The notes beneath the pieces are model-generated. The model saw nothing but the letters and a program-made list of their open reading frames with translations, made no database searches and was not told where the DNA came from. From JANXYW01 sp031400455 (GTDB lineage: Bacteria > Chloroflexota > Dehalococcoidia > DSTF01 > JACRBR01), in assembly GCA_031400455.1 (NCBI GenBank), contig JANNPX010000027.1, positions 1 through 55,814 on the forward strand: DNA of 55,814 bases, read 5' to 3'. Within the stretch, counting starts at the first letter, position 1. Every line of letters starts with the position of its first letter. Made by a program: the position numbers and the translations under genes. Shown here piece by piece: positions 17,016 through 25,773 of this stretch.

Positions 17016-19142
17016 CTACGCACAGGCGCTGACGGCCTGCGTGAATACGTTGCCCATTCTGGTGAGGTCGAGGATGCTGATCACGGTGTCGGAGTCCTGG
17101 TTGAGCCGCGCCGGAGACGGGGGAATGCTCTGCGTGAATCTCGCCGCCGCCAGCGTCAGGTCCAGGATCGAGACGACGTGGTCGCCGTCAACATCGGCGC
17201 GCATGATGTTGCAGTACAGCAAGGGGTTTTCGGCCGGAAGCAGCGCCGTTTCTTGCGCGTCGGTGTAGCCGTCGCCGTCAACATCGTCGTCGCAGGCGTC
17301 GCCAAGCGTATCGGTGCCCGGGCGGTTCGCCGCGGTGTTGCCGCTGTCCGTGTTCGTCTGCGTCGGATTCGCCGTGGATGGGCAGTTGTCGGCCGGATCG
17401 AGCACGCCATCGCCGTCGGTATCGCCGCCTGCGACGATGGTGACGCAGTTGGAAAATTCCGAGCTGTCATCGAGTATCGTCGCATTAGCGACCGCCGTGA
17501 TCACCTGTCCCGCCGGAAGCACCTGCGGTTGAACGAAGTTGAGCGTTGCCAATCCGGTGCCGTCAGCCGTCGGGCTCACCGAACCCAGATACGAACTGCC
17601 TTCGCCGCTCCCCGAAGCGTCGCAGGTCGTGCTCAGGAAGAACTCGACTTGGAGGAGAACGTTTGCCGTTGTCTGCAGCGTACCCGTGACCGTGACGCTG
17701 GCTGCGCCGAGCGTCGCTCCGGTCAGGACCGGCTGGTTCTGAAGGTTGTTGGCTCCCGCATCAGGATCGCCCAGGCCGTCCGGTGGCGTCACGCCGTTCG
17801 TCCCGAGATCGATCCCCAGTTCGCTGTTGTTCTCGATCCGGTTCTGCGTGAGATGGTTGCCGGTGCCTGCGAAGATTCGCACTCCATCACCCGTGTTGCC
17901 GCTGATGGCGTTCCCGATCGTCCGAACGCCGTCTGCGGCGATGAAGATGCCTGAACTACCGTTGAAGCGGATCTTGTTCGAATTGATCTGGGGGCCGCTG
18001 TCTGTACCACCAATCCGCACGTCGCTTGAGAGCTCGACGCGCACGCCTGCTCCGCCGTTTGGTATCGGCGTTGTCCCGTTGATGGCCGGGCCGATGATGT
18101 TGTGCAGGACATCGTGTGAGCTGGCGGGGGCGTCCTCGATGAAGATACCGTGCAAACCGTTGCCCGAAATGATGTTGTATCCCGTGGTGCCCGCGTTACC
18201 GATTTGGTGATCATTACCCGCAGTCACGTGAACGCCGGCTCCGGCATTTCCCAGATCGGCGGAGGCGGTGTCGTCGAGGCCGATCGTGTTGCCGAACACC
18301 TCGGCGCTGGATCCGCCATCCAACAGTAATCCGTCGCTGCCGTTGCCGGAAATGGTGTTCCCGTAAATGACCGTATTCACCGTGTCTCGCACGACGATGC
18401 CTTCCGCTCCGTTGGGCAGCGCGGCGGTTCCGGCGGCGTTGACTCCGATGCGATTCGCTATCGCGACATTGTCGAGCGCGTTGGCCCCCACGATCCGAAT
18501 GCCCGCAGCAGTGTTGCCGGAGATGACGTTTCCGAGTTCGGGATCCCCGATCGGAGAGCCGATCGTGTTGTCGGGGATGTCATCCACGAAGATGCCGACG
18601 TTGTTCGGCGCGGCTACCGTACCCAGCTCATTCGTGCCGATCATCATGCCACGCACCGTGTTTGCGCCGGCAGTGCGCAACCAGATCCCTCGCCTGCTGA
18701 AGTTGCCGATCGCGAAGCCGATGATGGTCGTCTGTCCCGCATCGACCGTGATGCCATCCGAATTGGCGCCAAGCAGACTGCCGTCGAGAAAGATCGGGCG
18801 ATTGAGGTTGTGGAGATCGATGGTCACGGGAGCGGTGATAGTCGGCAGGCTTGGCTGAGGCTGAATGACCGCGACCCCTGGCGCCCCACCGATCACGTTC
18901 CGGATCGTGTCGATGCCCGGATTGGCGTTCGCCTGCTGGATCGCGGCCCGCAACGTGCAGTTGCCGATAGCCGTTGCGCAAATGCCGTCAGCCGTATTGG
19001 CATCAGAACCGTCCAGGACGGAGTCTACGCTATATGTTTGGGCGACTGCACCAGCCGGCGCGGCTGGATTGGCGAGCATGCAGAAGAGCGCAGCCGCAAT
19101 GACGAGAAGCCGCGCGGCAGCCGATGGCAGTCGTAGGGACAT
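17016..19142 (-). CDS. Secreted beta-helix protein (CSLREC-like) with dockerin-like C-terminus
   Basis: A 708-aa protein. ATG 19142 (MSLRLPSAAARLLVIAAALF) gives a clean signal peptide ending near AGAVA, which is why I shortened the frame. Just after it, GICATAIGNCTLRAAIQQAN resembles the CSLREC domain. Residues about 100-500 are right-handed beta-helix coils with repeated NTIxGN/GNxISGN motifs. A beta-sandwich-like segment follows, then TSP3 motifs (GDTDGDGVLDPADNCPSTAN, DVDGDGYTDAQETAL). The terminal module has loops ADVDGDHVVSILDLTLAA and NQDSDTVISILDLTRMG. The last ~115 residues match the neighbouring gene closely. Likely surface-associated and calcium-stabilised; partner unknown. Confidence 0.85.
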   Translation of the reverse strand: MSLRLPSAAARLLVIAAALFCMLANPAAPAGAVAQTYSVDSVLDGSDANTADGICATAIGNCTLRAAIQQANANPGIDTIRNVIGGAPGVAVIQPQPSLPTITAPVTIDLHNLNRPIFLDGSLLGANSDGITVDAGQTTIIGFAIGNFSRRGIWLRTAGANTVRGMMIGTNELGTVAAPNNVGIFVDDIPDNTIGSPIGDPELGNVISGNTAAGIRIVGANALDNVAIANRIGVNAAGTAALPNGAEGIVVRDTVNTVIYGNTISGNGSDGLLLDGGSSAEVFGNTIGLDDTASADLGNAGAGVHVTAGNDHQIGNAGTTGYNIISGNGLHGIFIEDAPASSHDVLHNIIGPAINGTTPIPNGGAGVRVELSSDVRIGGTDSGPQINSNKIRFNGSSGIFIAADGVRTIGNAISGNTGDGVRIFAGTGNHLTQNRIENNSELGIDLGTNGVTPPDGLGDPDAGANNLQNQPVLTGATLGAASVTVTGTLQTTANVLLQVEFFLSTTCDASGSGEGSSYLGSVSPTADGTGLATLNFVQPQVLPAGQVITAVANATILDDSSEFSNCVTIVAGGDTDGDGVLDPADNCPSTANPTQTNTDSGNTAANRPGTDTLGDACDDDVDGDGYTDAQETALLPAENPLLYCNIMRADVDGDHVVSILDLTLAAARFTQSIPPSPARLNQDSDTVISILDLTRMGNVFTQAVSACA

Positions 19143-19272
19143 GCGTGCACCTGCGTAGATAGCGGGGTTGGCGATGGCGCAGCGTATCACGCTCGGCGGC
19201 AGAATGTCGTCCGGATCCGTGACGGGCGTTATGACTGGCCGTGCGGGGCGCGGCCGAAGTACGCATCTCTGC

Positions 19273-21321
19273 CTACATCTTGATGCCGTGCTCACCGAGC
19301 AGGGAGAGGAACGAGTCTTCGTCCAGCAGCGGCGTGCCGAGTTGTTGCGCCTTCGCGAGTTTGCTGCCGGCTTCGGCGCCGACGACGACGTAGCTCGTCT
19401 TTTTGCTGACGCTGCTGGCGACGGAGCCGCCGTGCTGCTTGATCAGCGATTCCGCCGCGTCTCGGCTGAGTTGTTCGAGACGGCCTGTGACGATGAAGGT
19501 GAGGCCGCTCAGCGGGCCCTCGCGCGCGGCGCCCTTTTCCGCGCGGAGGTTCACCCCGGCGGCGCGGAGCTTCTCCACCAGCGCGCGACTGTCGTCATCG
19601 GCGAAGAACTCGATGACGCTTTCGGCGATGACGTTGCCGATGCCGGGGATCTCGACGATCTGGTCGGCAGTCGCCTCCATCAGATCATCGATGCTCCCGA
19701 AATGCGTCGCGAGTACGGATGCGACTTCGCCGCCGACGTTGCGGATGCCCAGCGCCACGATGACGCGCGCGAGCGGCCGCGCCTTGCTTTCCTCGATCGA
19801 TGACAGCAGTCGGTCGACGCTCGTCTCTCCGAACCGGTCGATTTGCAGCAGATCGTCGCGACGCTCGTGCAGGCGATAGAGGTCGCCGCCGTCGCGCACG
19901 AAGCCGCGCTCCATCAGGAGGTACGCGATGGATTCGCCGAGTCCGTCGATGTCCATAGCGCCACGGCTCACGAAGTGCTCGAGCAAGCGGAAGCGCTGCG
20001 CGGGGCACTGGCGGTTTGGGCACCGGATCGCCGCTTCGCCGTCGCGCACGACCGGCGTCTTGCACGCCGGGCACAGCTTCGGCATGTGGAAGATGCGCGC
20101 GCCCCGCTTCCGCCTACTCAGCACCGGCCCGACGACCTGCGGGATGACGTCGCCCGCGCGCTGGACGATGACGGTGTCACCGACGCGCACATCCTTGAGA
20201 TGAATGACCGATTCGTTGTGCAGAGTCGCGAGCTTGACCGTCGCTCCGCCGATGACAACGGGATCGAGCACCGCGAACGGATTGAGTGTGCCGGTGCGGC
20301 CGACATTCACGTCGATACGCAGCAGCGTCGTCGTCGCCTGGGTCGGCGGGAACTTGTAGGCGATCGCCCAGCGCGGCTCGCGGCCGACGGCCCCCATCTG
20401 GCGCTGCACGGCCAGGTCGTCGACCTTGATCACGATGCCGTCGATCTCGTAGTCGAGCGAGTCCCGCTTCTCGACCCAGCTCTCGCAGAACGCCGCGACC
20501 TCGTCCAGCGTCTTGAGGCGCTCGATGTTTGGGTTGACGCGAAAGCCGGACGTCTTCAGCCACTGCAGCACGTCCCAGTGCGTCTTCGGCTCGCGCCCGC
20601 CGTCCTGCCAGCCGAGCTGGTACCAGAACGCATCGAGTGGACGCGATGCCGTCACCTTCGTGTCGAGTTGGCGGACAGATCCGGCGGCGGAGTTGCGGGG
20701 ACTGGCGAACAGCGGCAACCCGGCGGCGCCGCGCTCGTCGTTCAGCTTCTCGAAGCCGCTCTTCGTCATGTAGATCTCACCCCGCGCTTCGAACCGGGAC
20801 GGCGGTTCGCCGGAGAGCCGCTGCGGGATCGAGCGGATCGTGCGCACGTTTTGCGTGATGTTCTCGCCGCGCGTGCCATCGCCGCGGGTGGCGGCCGTGA
20901 CCAGCCGCCCGTCCTCGTACACCAGCGCGCAGGCGAGACCATCGATCTTCGGCTCGCAGACCATCGCGAAGTCGTTGCGTTCGATGATGTTCGATGCGCG
21001 CTTGTGCCACGCCCGCAGTCCATCGGCATCGAACGCGTTGTTGAGCGACAGCATCGGCACGCGGTGCTCGACGATGCCGAACGTCTCGACCGGCGCTCCG
21101 CCGACACGCTGGGTCGGCGAGTCCGGCGTGATCAGTTCGGCATGCCGCGCCTCCAGCTCACGCAGCTCTACCATCAGCTTGTCGAACGCGGTGTCCGCGA
21201 TCTCCGGCTCGTCGAGCACAAAGTAGCGATGTTCGTGGTACGCGATCTGCGAGCGCAGCTCGTCGACCCGAAGCTTCGCCTCCTGGTAGTCGCGCGTCTC
21301 GTCCGTCCGCTTCTTCGCCAT
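19273..21321 (-). CDS. ligA: NAD-dependent DNA ligase
   Basis: A 682-aa ligase of normal length that seals nicks in replication and repair using NAD. The order is: Ia domain with YHEHRYFVLDEPEIADTAFD, nucleotidyltransferase with CEPKIDGLACALVYEDGR (adenylated Lys in KIDG, about residue 124) and NSAAGSVRQLD, OB fold with VGRTGTLNPFAVLDPV, a four-Cys zinc finger (LCPACKTPV...CPNRQCPAQ), helix-hairpin-helix repeats (GIRNVGGEVASVLATHFGSI) and a C-terminal BRCT domain (SGLTFIVTGRLEQLSRDAAE). The ATG is preceded at 8 nt by TATACT (minus strand 21335-21330) with no Shine-Dalgarno. Confidence 0.97.
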   Translation of the reverse strand: MAKKRTDETRDYQEAKLRVDELRSQIAYHEHRYFVLDEPEIADTAFDKLMVELRELEARHAELITPDSPTQRVGGAPVETFGIVEHRVPMLSLNNAFDADGLRAWHKRASNIIERNDFAMVCEPKIDGLACALVYEDGRLVTAATRGDGTRGENITQNVRTIRSIPQRLSGEPPSRFEARGEIYMTKSGFEKLNDERGAAGLPLFASPRNSAAGSVRQLDTKVTASRPLDAFWYQLGWQDGGREPKTHWDVLQWLKTSGFRVNPNIERLKTLDEVAAFCESWVEKRDSLDYEIDGIVIKVDDLAVQRQMGAVGREPRWAIAYKFPPTQATTTLLRIDVNVGRTGTLNPFAVLDPVVIGGATVKLATLHNESVIHLKDVRVGDTVIVQRAGDVIPQVVGPVLSRRKRGARIFHMPKLCPACKTPVVRDGEAAIRCPNRQCPAQRFRLLEHFVSRGAMDIDGLGESIAYLLMERGFVRDGGDLYRLHERRDDLLQIDRFGETSVDRLLSSIEESKARPLARVIVALGIRNVGGEVASVLATHFGSIDDLMEATADQIVEIPGIGNVIAESVIEFFADDDSRALVEKLRAAGVNLRAEKGAAREGPLSGLTFIVTGRLEQLSRDAAESLIKQHGGSVASSVSKKTSYVVVGAEAGSKLAKAQQLGTPLLDEDSFLSLLGEHGIKM

Positions 21322-21347
21322 GGTGTTCGAGTATAGAAGCCACGATC

Positions 21348-21373
21348 CACGAAGAGCACGAAGAGCACGAAGG
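21348..21373. repeat. CACGAAGAG tandem repeat, three units
   Basis: CACGAAGAG, CACGAAGAG and CACGAAGG lie head to tail immediately upstream of ligA. It is a short intergenic repeat; no function can be assigned. Confidence 0.6.
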
Positions 21374-21462
21374 ATTGGGGAGGGAACAAAGGTCGTTGAC
21401 TTTGCTCACGGCTGGCCATGCGCCCCAATCTGTGCCACGCCAGGGGGAGCCGTCGGCACGTA

Positions 21463-21546
21463 GCGTGGACTTCAGTCCGCGCGTTCTCCGCTTGCGCAAC
21501 GAATGCACTCCCATTTGCTGTCGTCCAGAGCGCAGCGAAGGACCTT
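21463..21546 (+). repeat. Dispersed intergenic repeat, copy A
   Basis: An 84-nt stretch from GCGTGGACTTCAGTCCGCGC to AGCGCAGCGAAGGACCTT. It is closely matched in the same orientation at 22491-22576. The two ends are nearly identical and the middle about 25 nt differ. GGACTTCAGTCC inside is a small palindrome. The two copies flank one alpha/beta hydrolase gene. Confidence 0.75.
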
Positions 21547-21709
21547 GCCCGTCCAAGATGACCGCCCGATGACGGTACGACAGCCCGTGCGCGTCTCTTC
21601 GCGGCGGCCCGTAGCTCCGCGCGTTGCTCGCTTCCAGCGACAAACGGTGCGACCACCAAAGAAACTCGACTTGACCCGCGGCGGTACCCTTAGCTCACGG
21701 AGGCATGCG

Positions 21710-22450
21710 ATGGCCATCGATCCAGGCGAAGTCCTCGGGCGCGAGACGCTGGCGCTAGGCGAGTTGATGTCGCTCATGCTCGATCCGGTGTACCGCGGGA
21801 CCGGCGTGCCTCGCGGGGACGGGCGGCTCGTGCTGGTGCTGCCCGGCATGTTCGCGAACGATATCTACCTGCAACCTATGCGGCGCTGGCTGCGGCGCGT
21901 CGGCTATCGTCCCGTGCGCTCGACGCTGGCGATCAACGTCGGTTGCCCCGAGCGGCTTTGCGCGCAGATCCAGGACGAACTGCGGCGCCAGCAGGATCGG
22001 CATGGCGCGCCGGTATCGATCATCGGCCACAGCCGCGGCGGGATCTTGGGGCGAGCGATCGCTGCTCGATTGCAAGCCGATGCCGTATCGCTGGTGCTGC
22101 TCGGGTCGCCCGTGGGGGCGATCCTGCGGATGCCGTCCTGGAGCGCGGCGGCGATTGCAGCCGACCTGCCGGCCCGGCGCCGCGTCACCGATGCGGGCAG
22201 CAGCATCCGCCGTCTCATCGACCCAGACTGCAACGTCCCCGAATGCGGCTGCTCGTTTCCGCCTGACCTTCGCCGCCCGCTCCACCCGAGCACGCGCGTC
22301 GTCTCGATCTACAGCCGCGACGATCCGATCGTGCCACCGTCCGACTGCCCGATCCCCGGCGCCCGCAATGTTGAGGTAGCCGGCACCCACAGCGGCCTCG
22401 CCTTCAACGCCGAGGTCTATCGCGAACTGGGCGCCGCTCTGGCGCCCTAG
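21710..22450 (+). CDS. Alpha/beta hydrolase (PGAP1/lipase-like)
   Basis: A 246-aa protein. VLVLPGMFANDIYLQPMRRW is the oxyanion-hole side of the fold, VSIIGHSRGGILGRAIAAR has the GHSRG nucleophile elbow (Ser about residue 107), YSRDDPIVPP supplies a candidate Asp, and VAGTHSGLAFN the His. ECGCSF is a CxC pair of unknown role. No signal peptide. ATG 21710 is chosen because GGAGG sits 6 nt upstream and the sequence before it belongs to a repeat. The substrate is unknown; the resemblance is to lipases and PGAP1-like esterases. Confidence 0.82.
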   Translation: MAIDPGEVLGRETLALGELMSLMLDPVYRGTGVPRGDGRLVLVLPGMFANDIYLQPMRRWLRRVGYRPVRSTLAINVGCPERLCAQIQDELRRQQDRHGAPVSIIGHSRGGILGRAIAARLQADAVSLVLLGSPVGAILRMPSWSAAAIAADLPARRRVTDAGSSIRRLIDPDCNVPECGCSFPPDLRRPLHPSTRVVSIYSRDDPIVPPSDCPIPGARNVEVAGTHSGLAFNAEVYRELGAALAP

Positions 22451-22490
22451 CGCGTGTCGAAAGCACGAGCTCGCTGCTCCTATCTTCGTT

Positions 22491-22576
22491 GCGTGGACTT
22501 CAGTCCGCGCGTTCTCCGCTCGCGCGACGAATATCCACACTGATTCGCTGTCGTCCAGAGCGCAGCGAAGGACCTT
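22491..22576 (+). repeat. Dispersed intergenic repeat, copy B
   Basis: Second copy of the element at 21463-21546, same orientation. The first about 30 nt and the last about 30 nt are almost identical to copy A. It lies between the hydrolase stop and the hisH promoter. Confidence 0.75.
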
Positions 22577-22669
22577 CGCCGCCCAGCTCACTCTCCTCAC
22601 TATCGCACCACCTCCCAAACACGCCGGTAGCCCATTCGTGCGTACGCCATAGTCCCACCACCGATCCGT

Positions 22670-22675
22670 TAGAAT
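22670..22675 (+). promoter_or_regulatory. Leaderless-type -10 box of hisH
   Basis: TAGAAT ends 6 nt before the hisH ATG (22682). No -35 or Shine-Dalgarno is evident, so the mRNA probably begins at the start codon. Confidence 0.45.
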
Positions 22676-22681
22676 GCCGAT

Positions 22682-23311
22682 ATGCCACCCAGAATCGTCA
22701 TCGTCGACTACGGTGCGGGGAACCTACGAAGCGTCGCGCGCGCGGTTGCCCACGTCGGGCACGAGCCTCTCGTCACGCAAGATCCCCACGACGTCGCCAC
22801 CGCCGATGCTCTGATCGTGCCGGGCGTCGGCGCTGCGGCGGACACGATGCGGAACCTGCACGAGCACGGCATGGTGGATCCAATCCGCGAGTACATAGCG
22901 TCGGGGCGGCCGTTCTTCGGCGTGTGCATGGGGCAGCAGGCCCTCCTCACACTCAGCGAAGAGGGCGGCGAGCACCCATGCCTCGACGTCATTCCGGGCC
23001 GGGTGACGAAGCTGCCGCCGGGGCTGAAGGTGCCGCACATGGGGTGGAACAACGTACGCCAGCGCACGCCACACCCGCTCTTCGAAGGCATCCCGGACGA
23101 CAGCTACTTCTACTTCCTCCACAGCTACTACCCGAAGCCGGACGACGACGATGTCGTCATCGGCGAGACGGAGTACGGCGTCACGTTCGCGTCCGTATTG
23201 GCGCGCGACAACGTCGTGGCGACGCAGTTCCACCCGGAGAAGTCGGGCGAGATGGGCCTGCGGATGTACGGCAACTTTCTCGCGCAGGTGGTAGCCGGCG
23301 TCGGAAGTTAG
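22682..23311 (+). CDS. hisH: Imidazole glycerol phosphate synthase subunit HisH
   Basis: A 209-aa class I glutamine amidotransferase that makes ammonia for HisF in imidazole glycerol phosphate synthesis. VIVDYGAGNLRSVARAV is the family N-terminus. IVPGVGAAADTM is the oxyanion strand region. FFGVCMGQQALL holds the nucleophile Cys (about residue 82). VPHMGWNNV is the interface motif and ATQFHPEKSGEMG supplies the catalytic His-Glu. HisF is not in the window, but hisA follows 69 nt later. Confidence 0.96.
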   Translation: MPPRIVIVDYGAGNLRSVARAVAHVGHEPLVTQDPHDVATADALIVPGVGAAADTMRNLHEHGMVDPIREYIASGRPFFGVCMGQQALLTLSEEGGEHPCLDVIPGRVTKLPPGLKVPHMGWNNVRQRTPHPLFEGIPDDSYFYFLHSYYPKPDDDDVVIGETEYGVTFASVLARDNVVATQFHPEKSGEMGLRMYGNFLAQVVAGVGS

Positions 23312-23367
23312 AAGCCAGACCGAGATCTCGGCGCCAGTCGCTCATAGCAGCGCACCCGCGCCTGAGC

Positions 23368-23373
23368 TATGAT
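23368..23373 (+). promoter_or_regulatory. Leaderless-type -10 box of hisA
   Basis: TATGAT ends 7 nt before ATG 23381. It contains the upstream in-frame ATG (23369), which argues that 23381 is the true start. No -35 is recognisable. Confidence 0.45.
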
Positions 23374-23380
23374 CCGCAAC

Positions 23381-24121
23381 ATGGACGTGATACCAGCTAT
23401 CGATATTCGCGGCGGCAAGTGCGTGCAGCTCAAGCAGGGCGACTATGCGCGTGAGACGGTGTACGGCGTCGACCCCGTCGCCATGGCGCAACACTGGGTG
23501 TCGCAGGGCGCGCGCCGGCTGCACGTCGTCGACCTCGATGCCGCCCGCGACGGCGGCCCCGGCAACGAGGCGATCGTCGCGCGTATCGTGCGGCAGGCGG
23601 GTGTACCTGTGCAGGTCGCGGGCGGCGTGCGCGACCACGTCGCCATCCACCGCTGGATCGATTCCGGCGCGCAGCGCGTCGTCATCGGCACGCTGGCGAT
23701 CGAGCAGCCAGACGTCGTCGAAAAGGCGATGGTGAAGCACGGCGACAAGATCGCGATCGCCATCGATGCGCGCGGAGGCAAGGCCGCCGTGAAGGGCTGG
23801 CTCGAGACGAGCGAGCGGACGGTCGAGGCGATCGTGCTCGACCTGACGGCGCGCGGCGCGCGGCACTTCATCTACACCGACATCGCCCGCGACGGCATGC
23901 TGGAGCACCTGGACGCCGCGGGCTTCAAACAGGTGGTGGACACCGTGCGCGGAGCGAACGCCGATTCGTCGCTGATCTACTCCGGCGGCGTCACCTCGAA
24001 CGAGGATCTGCTCGCACTACGTCCGTACGACCTCGTAGGCGCGATCACGGGCACCGCGCTATACGACGGGCGCATCGACCTGGCGGAGGCCCAGCTGGCG
24101 CTGGCCGAGGCTAGTGCGTAG
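23381..24121 (+). CDS. hisA: Phosphoribosylformimino-5-aminoimidazole carboxamide ribotide isomerase
   Basis: A 246-aa (beta/alpha)8 barrel isomerising ProFAR to PRFAR, the step before HisH/HisF. MDVIPAIDIRGGKCVQLKQG carries the first catalytic Asp. LHVVDLDAARDGGPGNEAIV, VQVAGGVRD, RVVIGTLAI and FIYTDIARDGMLEHLD (second catalytic Asp) follow, and YSGGVTSNEDL is the second phosphate-binding site. I prefer ATG 23381 to ATG 23369 (MIRNMDV), because the earlier codon lies within a TATGAT -10-like box and the fold begins at MDVIPAID. Confidence 0.95.
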   Translation: MDVIPAIDIRGGKCVQLKQGDYARETVYGVDPVAMAQHWVSQGARRLHVVDLDAARDGGPGNEAIVARIVRQAGVPVQVAGGVRDHVAIHRWIDSGAQRVVIGTLAIEQPDVVEKAMVKHGDKIAIAIDARGGKAAVKGWLETSERTVEAIVLDLTARGARHFIYTDIARDGMLEHLDAAGFKQVVDTVRGANADSSLIYSGGVTSNEDLLALRPYDLVGAITGTALYDGRIDLAEAQLALAEASA

Positions 24122-24312
24122 GCTGGCTTCGTCGCTTCGCAACGTAAACGTCACGTCTTCTCGTGATTCCCACTTGACCTGCGGTGTATGATAGTTCTGA
24201 CATCGTCACGCGACGATCCCCCGCTGGAGCGGATCCCGCGCGCGGGCCGAGCGCCCCACGACATAACGATAAATCACCGAGTTACTCTGAAGACCCGGAC
24301 GGAGGCGCAAGC

Positions 24313-24696
24313 ATGGATGCGCGCGACACGACCGCCAATAACGCCGACCTCTGGTCGCACTATCTGCGCGACGAGTGGAACCGGTTCCTCGATCCCTTCC
24401 ATCTCGCTGATCCGGCCGCTGTCGATGCGGCTGCGCGGATGATCGCGGACGTCGCCGCCGCAAACATCGCGACAGTGCATTCGGCGCTTATGGCGCTGCC
24501 GGTGGCGCGGATGTACGAGGCGAACGACGTCGAAGTGACACACTCGATGCAGTTGGCGCAGCTAGCGGTCGAAGAGCACGTCGTCATCCCGGAGCCGTAC
24601 ATGGCGCGTCCGCCGTGCCCTGGCATCGACGCAACTCAGGTCTTCGACTCGCCGCCGGTGTCGTCGCCAGCGCGCGAGACGGTCGTCGCGTACTAG
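24313..24696 (+). CDS. Hypothetical protein, 127 aa
   Basis: No family recognised. ATG 24313 has GGAGG 7 nt upstream; the frame can be extended to 24187, but that stretch is Ser/Arg/Pro-rich and looks untranslated. The protein is mostly helical (LWSHYLRDEWNRFLDPFHL, then AAARMIADVAAANIATVHSA) and ends in a Pro-rich tail. It looks like a soluble four-helix type protein, in size similar to phasin-like proteins, but that is only an impression. The ~190 nt before it hold TTGACC and TATGAT motifs at wrong spacing for one promoter. Confidence 0.6.
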   Translation: MDARDTTANNADLWSHYLRDEWNRFLDPFHLADPAAVDAAARMIADVAAANIATVHSALMALPVARMYEANDVEVTHSMQLAQLAVEEHVVIPEPYMARPPCPGIDATQVFDSPPVSSPARETVVAY

Positions 24697-24709
24697 CAGT
24701 AGACACGCA

Positions 24710-24925
24710 CTACCCGTAACGCAGCACGAACAGAATGCTCGGCAACACAAGCGCGAGCGCGACGATCAGCGACACCACCATCAGCAGCCACGGCGGTATC
24801 GGCCAGTGCCGGGATGTCGGCTCCCACGACGAGTAGCCGTGCCCTTCCGAGAGGTCGTAGTCGGGATCGCCCGGCCCGAACTCTTCGTCGTCGTCTGCGG
24901 GTGGCTTATCCCATTCGTTAGGCAT
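24710..24925 (-). CDS. Small single-pass membrane protein, 71 aa
   Basis: The first 45 residues are acidic and hydrophilic (DKPPADDDEEFGPGDPDYDL), followed by one membrane helix (PPWLLMVVSLIVALALVLPS) and a very short tail FVLRYG. The N-terminal half is probably cytoplasmic. It begins 7 nt after the dienelactone hydrolase stop on the same strand, so co-transcription is likely. No family or function is recognised. Confidence 0.65.
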   Translation of the reverse strand: MPNEWDKPPADDDEEFGPGDPDYDLSEGHGYSSWEPTSRHWPIPPWLLMVVSLIVALALVLPSILFVLRYG

Positions 24926-24932
24926 CGACGTG

Positions 24933-25622
24933 CTACTTCAAGACGCGCTGGAAGAGCGCGAGCGACCGCTCCCAGGCGTCCTTCGCGGCTGCGGGCCGGT
25001 AGCTGTCGCGCGTGTCGTTGAAGAAGGAGTGAGGCGCACCCTCGTAGGTCTTCACGACGGCGTTGCGGTTGGTGGCTTTCAACACGGCTTCGAACTTGTC
25101 GACGTTCTCGATCGGGATGCCGGCGTCGTCCGCGCTGAACGCGCAGAACATCTCGGCCTCGATCTTCGCCAGCTCCTCGGCGGGCGGCTGGAACCCGGCG
25201 TAGAACGGCGCGGCAGCGGCGACGTCGGGCGTGGCCGCGGCGAGCGCGAGCGTCATGCTGCCGCCCATGCAGAAGCCGATGCATCCGACCTTCTTTGGCG
25301 TGACGTTCGGCAGCGACTGCAGATGCTTCACCGCGCCGAGCAGATCCTTGATCGCCTGCTCGCGATTCATGTTCATCACGAGCTTGCGCGCTTCGTCTGG
25401 CTCCGTCGCGAACTGCCCGTGATACAGGTCCGGCGCCAGCGCGACGAAGCCTTCGCGCGCAAATCGGTCCGCGATGCTCGTGATGTGACCATCGAGCCCC
25501 CACCACTCCTGGATGACGATCACCGCGGGATGCGGCGCTCCGTCATCGGGCTGGACGAGATAGCCCATGCCATGCATGCCGTTCGCGGGGTACTCGATGG
25601 AGGCGGAAGTGATGTCGGTCAT
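24933..25622 (-). CDS. Dienelactone hydrolase family protein
   Basis: A 229-aa alpha/beta hydrolase. VIVIQEWWGLDGHITSIADR is the family's N-terminal block. VGCIGFCMGGSMTLALAAA contains the Cys nucleophile in the G-x-C-x-G elbow (about residue 118). FSADDAGIP supplies a candidate Asp and GAPHSFFND the His. The known activity is hydrolysis of dienelactone in chloroaromatic breakdown, but many members are general carboxylesterases and nothing nearby points to aromatic catabolism. Confidence 0.9.
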   Translation of the reverse strand: MTDITSASIEYPANGMHGMGYLVQPDDGAPHPAVIVIQEWWGLDGHITSIADRFAREGFVALAPDLYHGQFATEPDEARKLVMNMNREQAIKDLLGAVKHLQSLPNVTPKKVGCIGFCMGGSMTLALAAATPDVAAAAPFYAGFQPPAEELAKIEAEMFCAFSADDAGIPIENVDKFEAVLKATNRNAVVKTYEGAPHSFFNDTRDSYRPAAAKDAWERSLALFQRVLK

Positions 25623-25773
25623 CGGGATCTCTCAGTCATTCGGTCTATCAGTCATCGGTCGCGGCGACAGTGGATCTGTAGTGTGAGCAACGCGGTGCGT
25701 TCGTGAAAGCATCCCCGGGCAAGAACGCAGGGACGCAGCTTCAGCTCCGTCCAGATGCTCGGCTGGCACGCTG

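Larger units (their letters stand above)
21322..21709. other. 388-nt intergenic region rich in repeats
   Basis: This gap holds the TATACT box of ligA (21330-21335, minus). Next come three tandem 9-bp CACGAAGAG units (21348-21373), one copy of an 84-nt dispersed repeat (21463-21546), and the GGAGG ribosome site of the hydrolase at 21710 (21699-21703). I see no gene. The in-frame extension of the hydrolase through the repeat has poor codon bias and translates the well-known junk-like PERSEGP pattern. Confidence 0.6.

Noticed and set aside
19843..21336. 497-codon plus-strand open frame
   Set aside because: Antisense shadow of ligA with no domain and skewed composition.
24174..24192. TTGACC/TATGAT as a promoter for the gene at 24313
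   Set aside because: The two boxes are only 7 nt apart, far from the 16-18 nt needed; they may belong to separate weak promoters.
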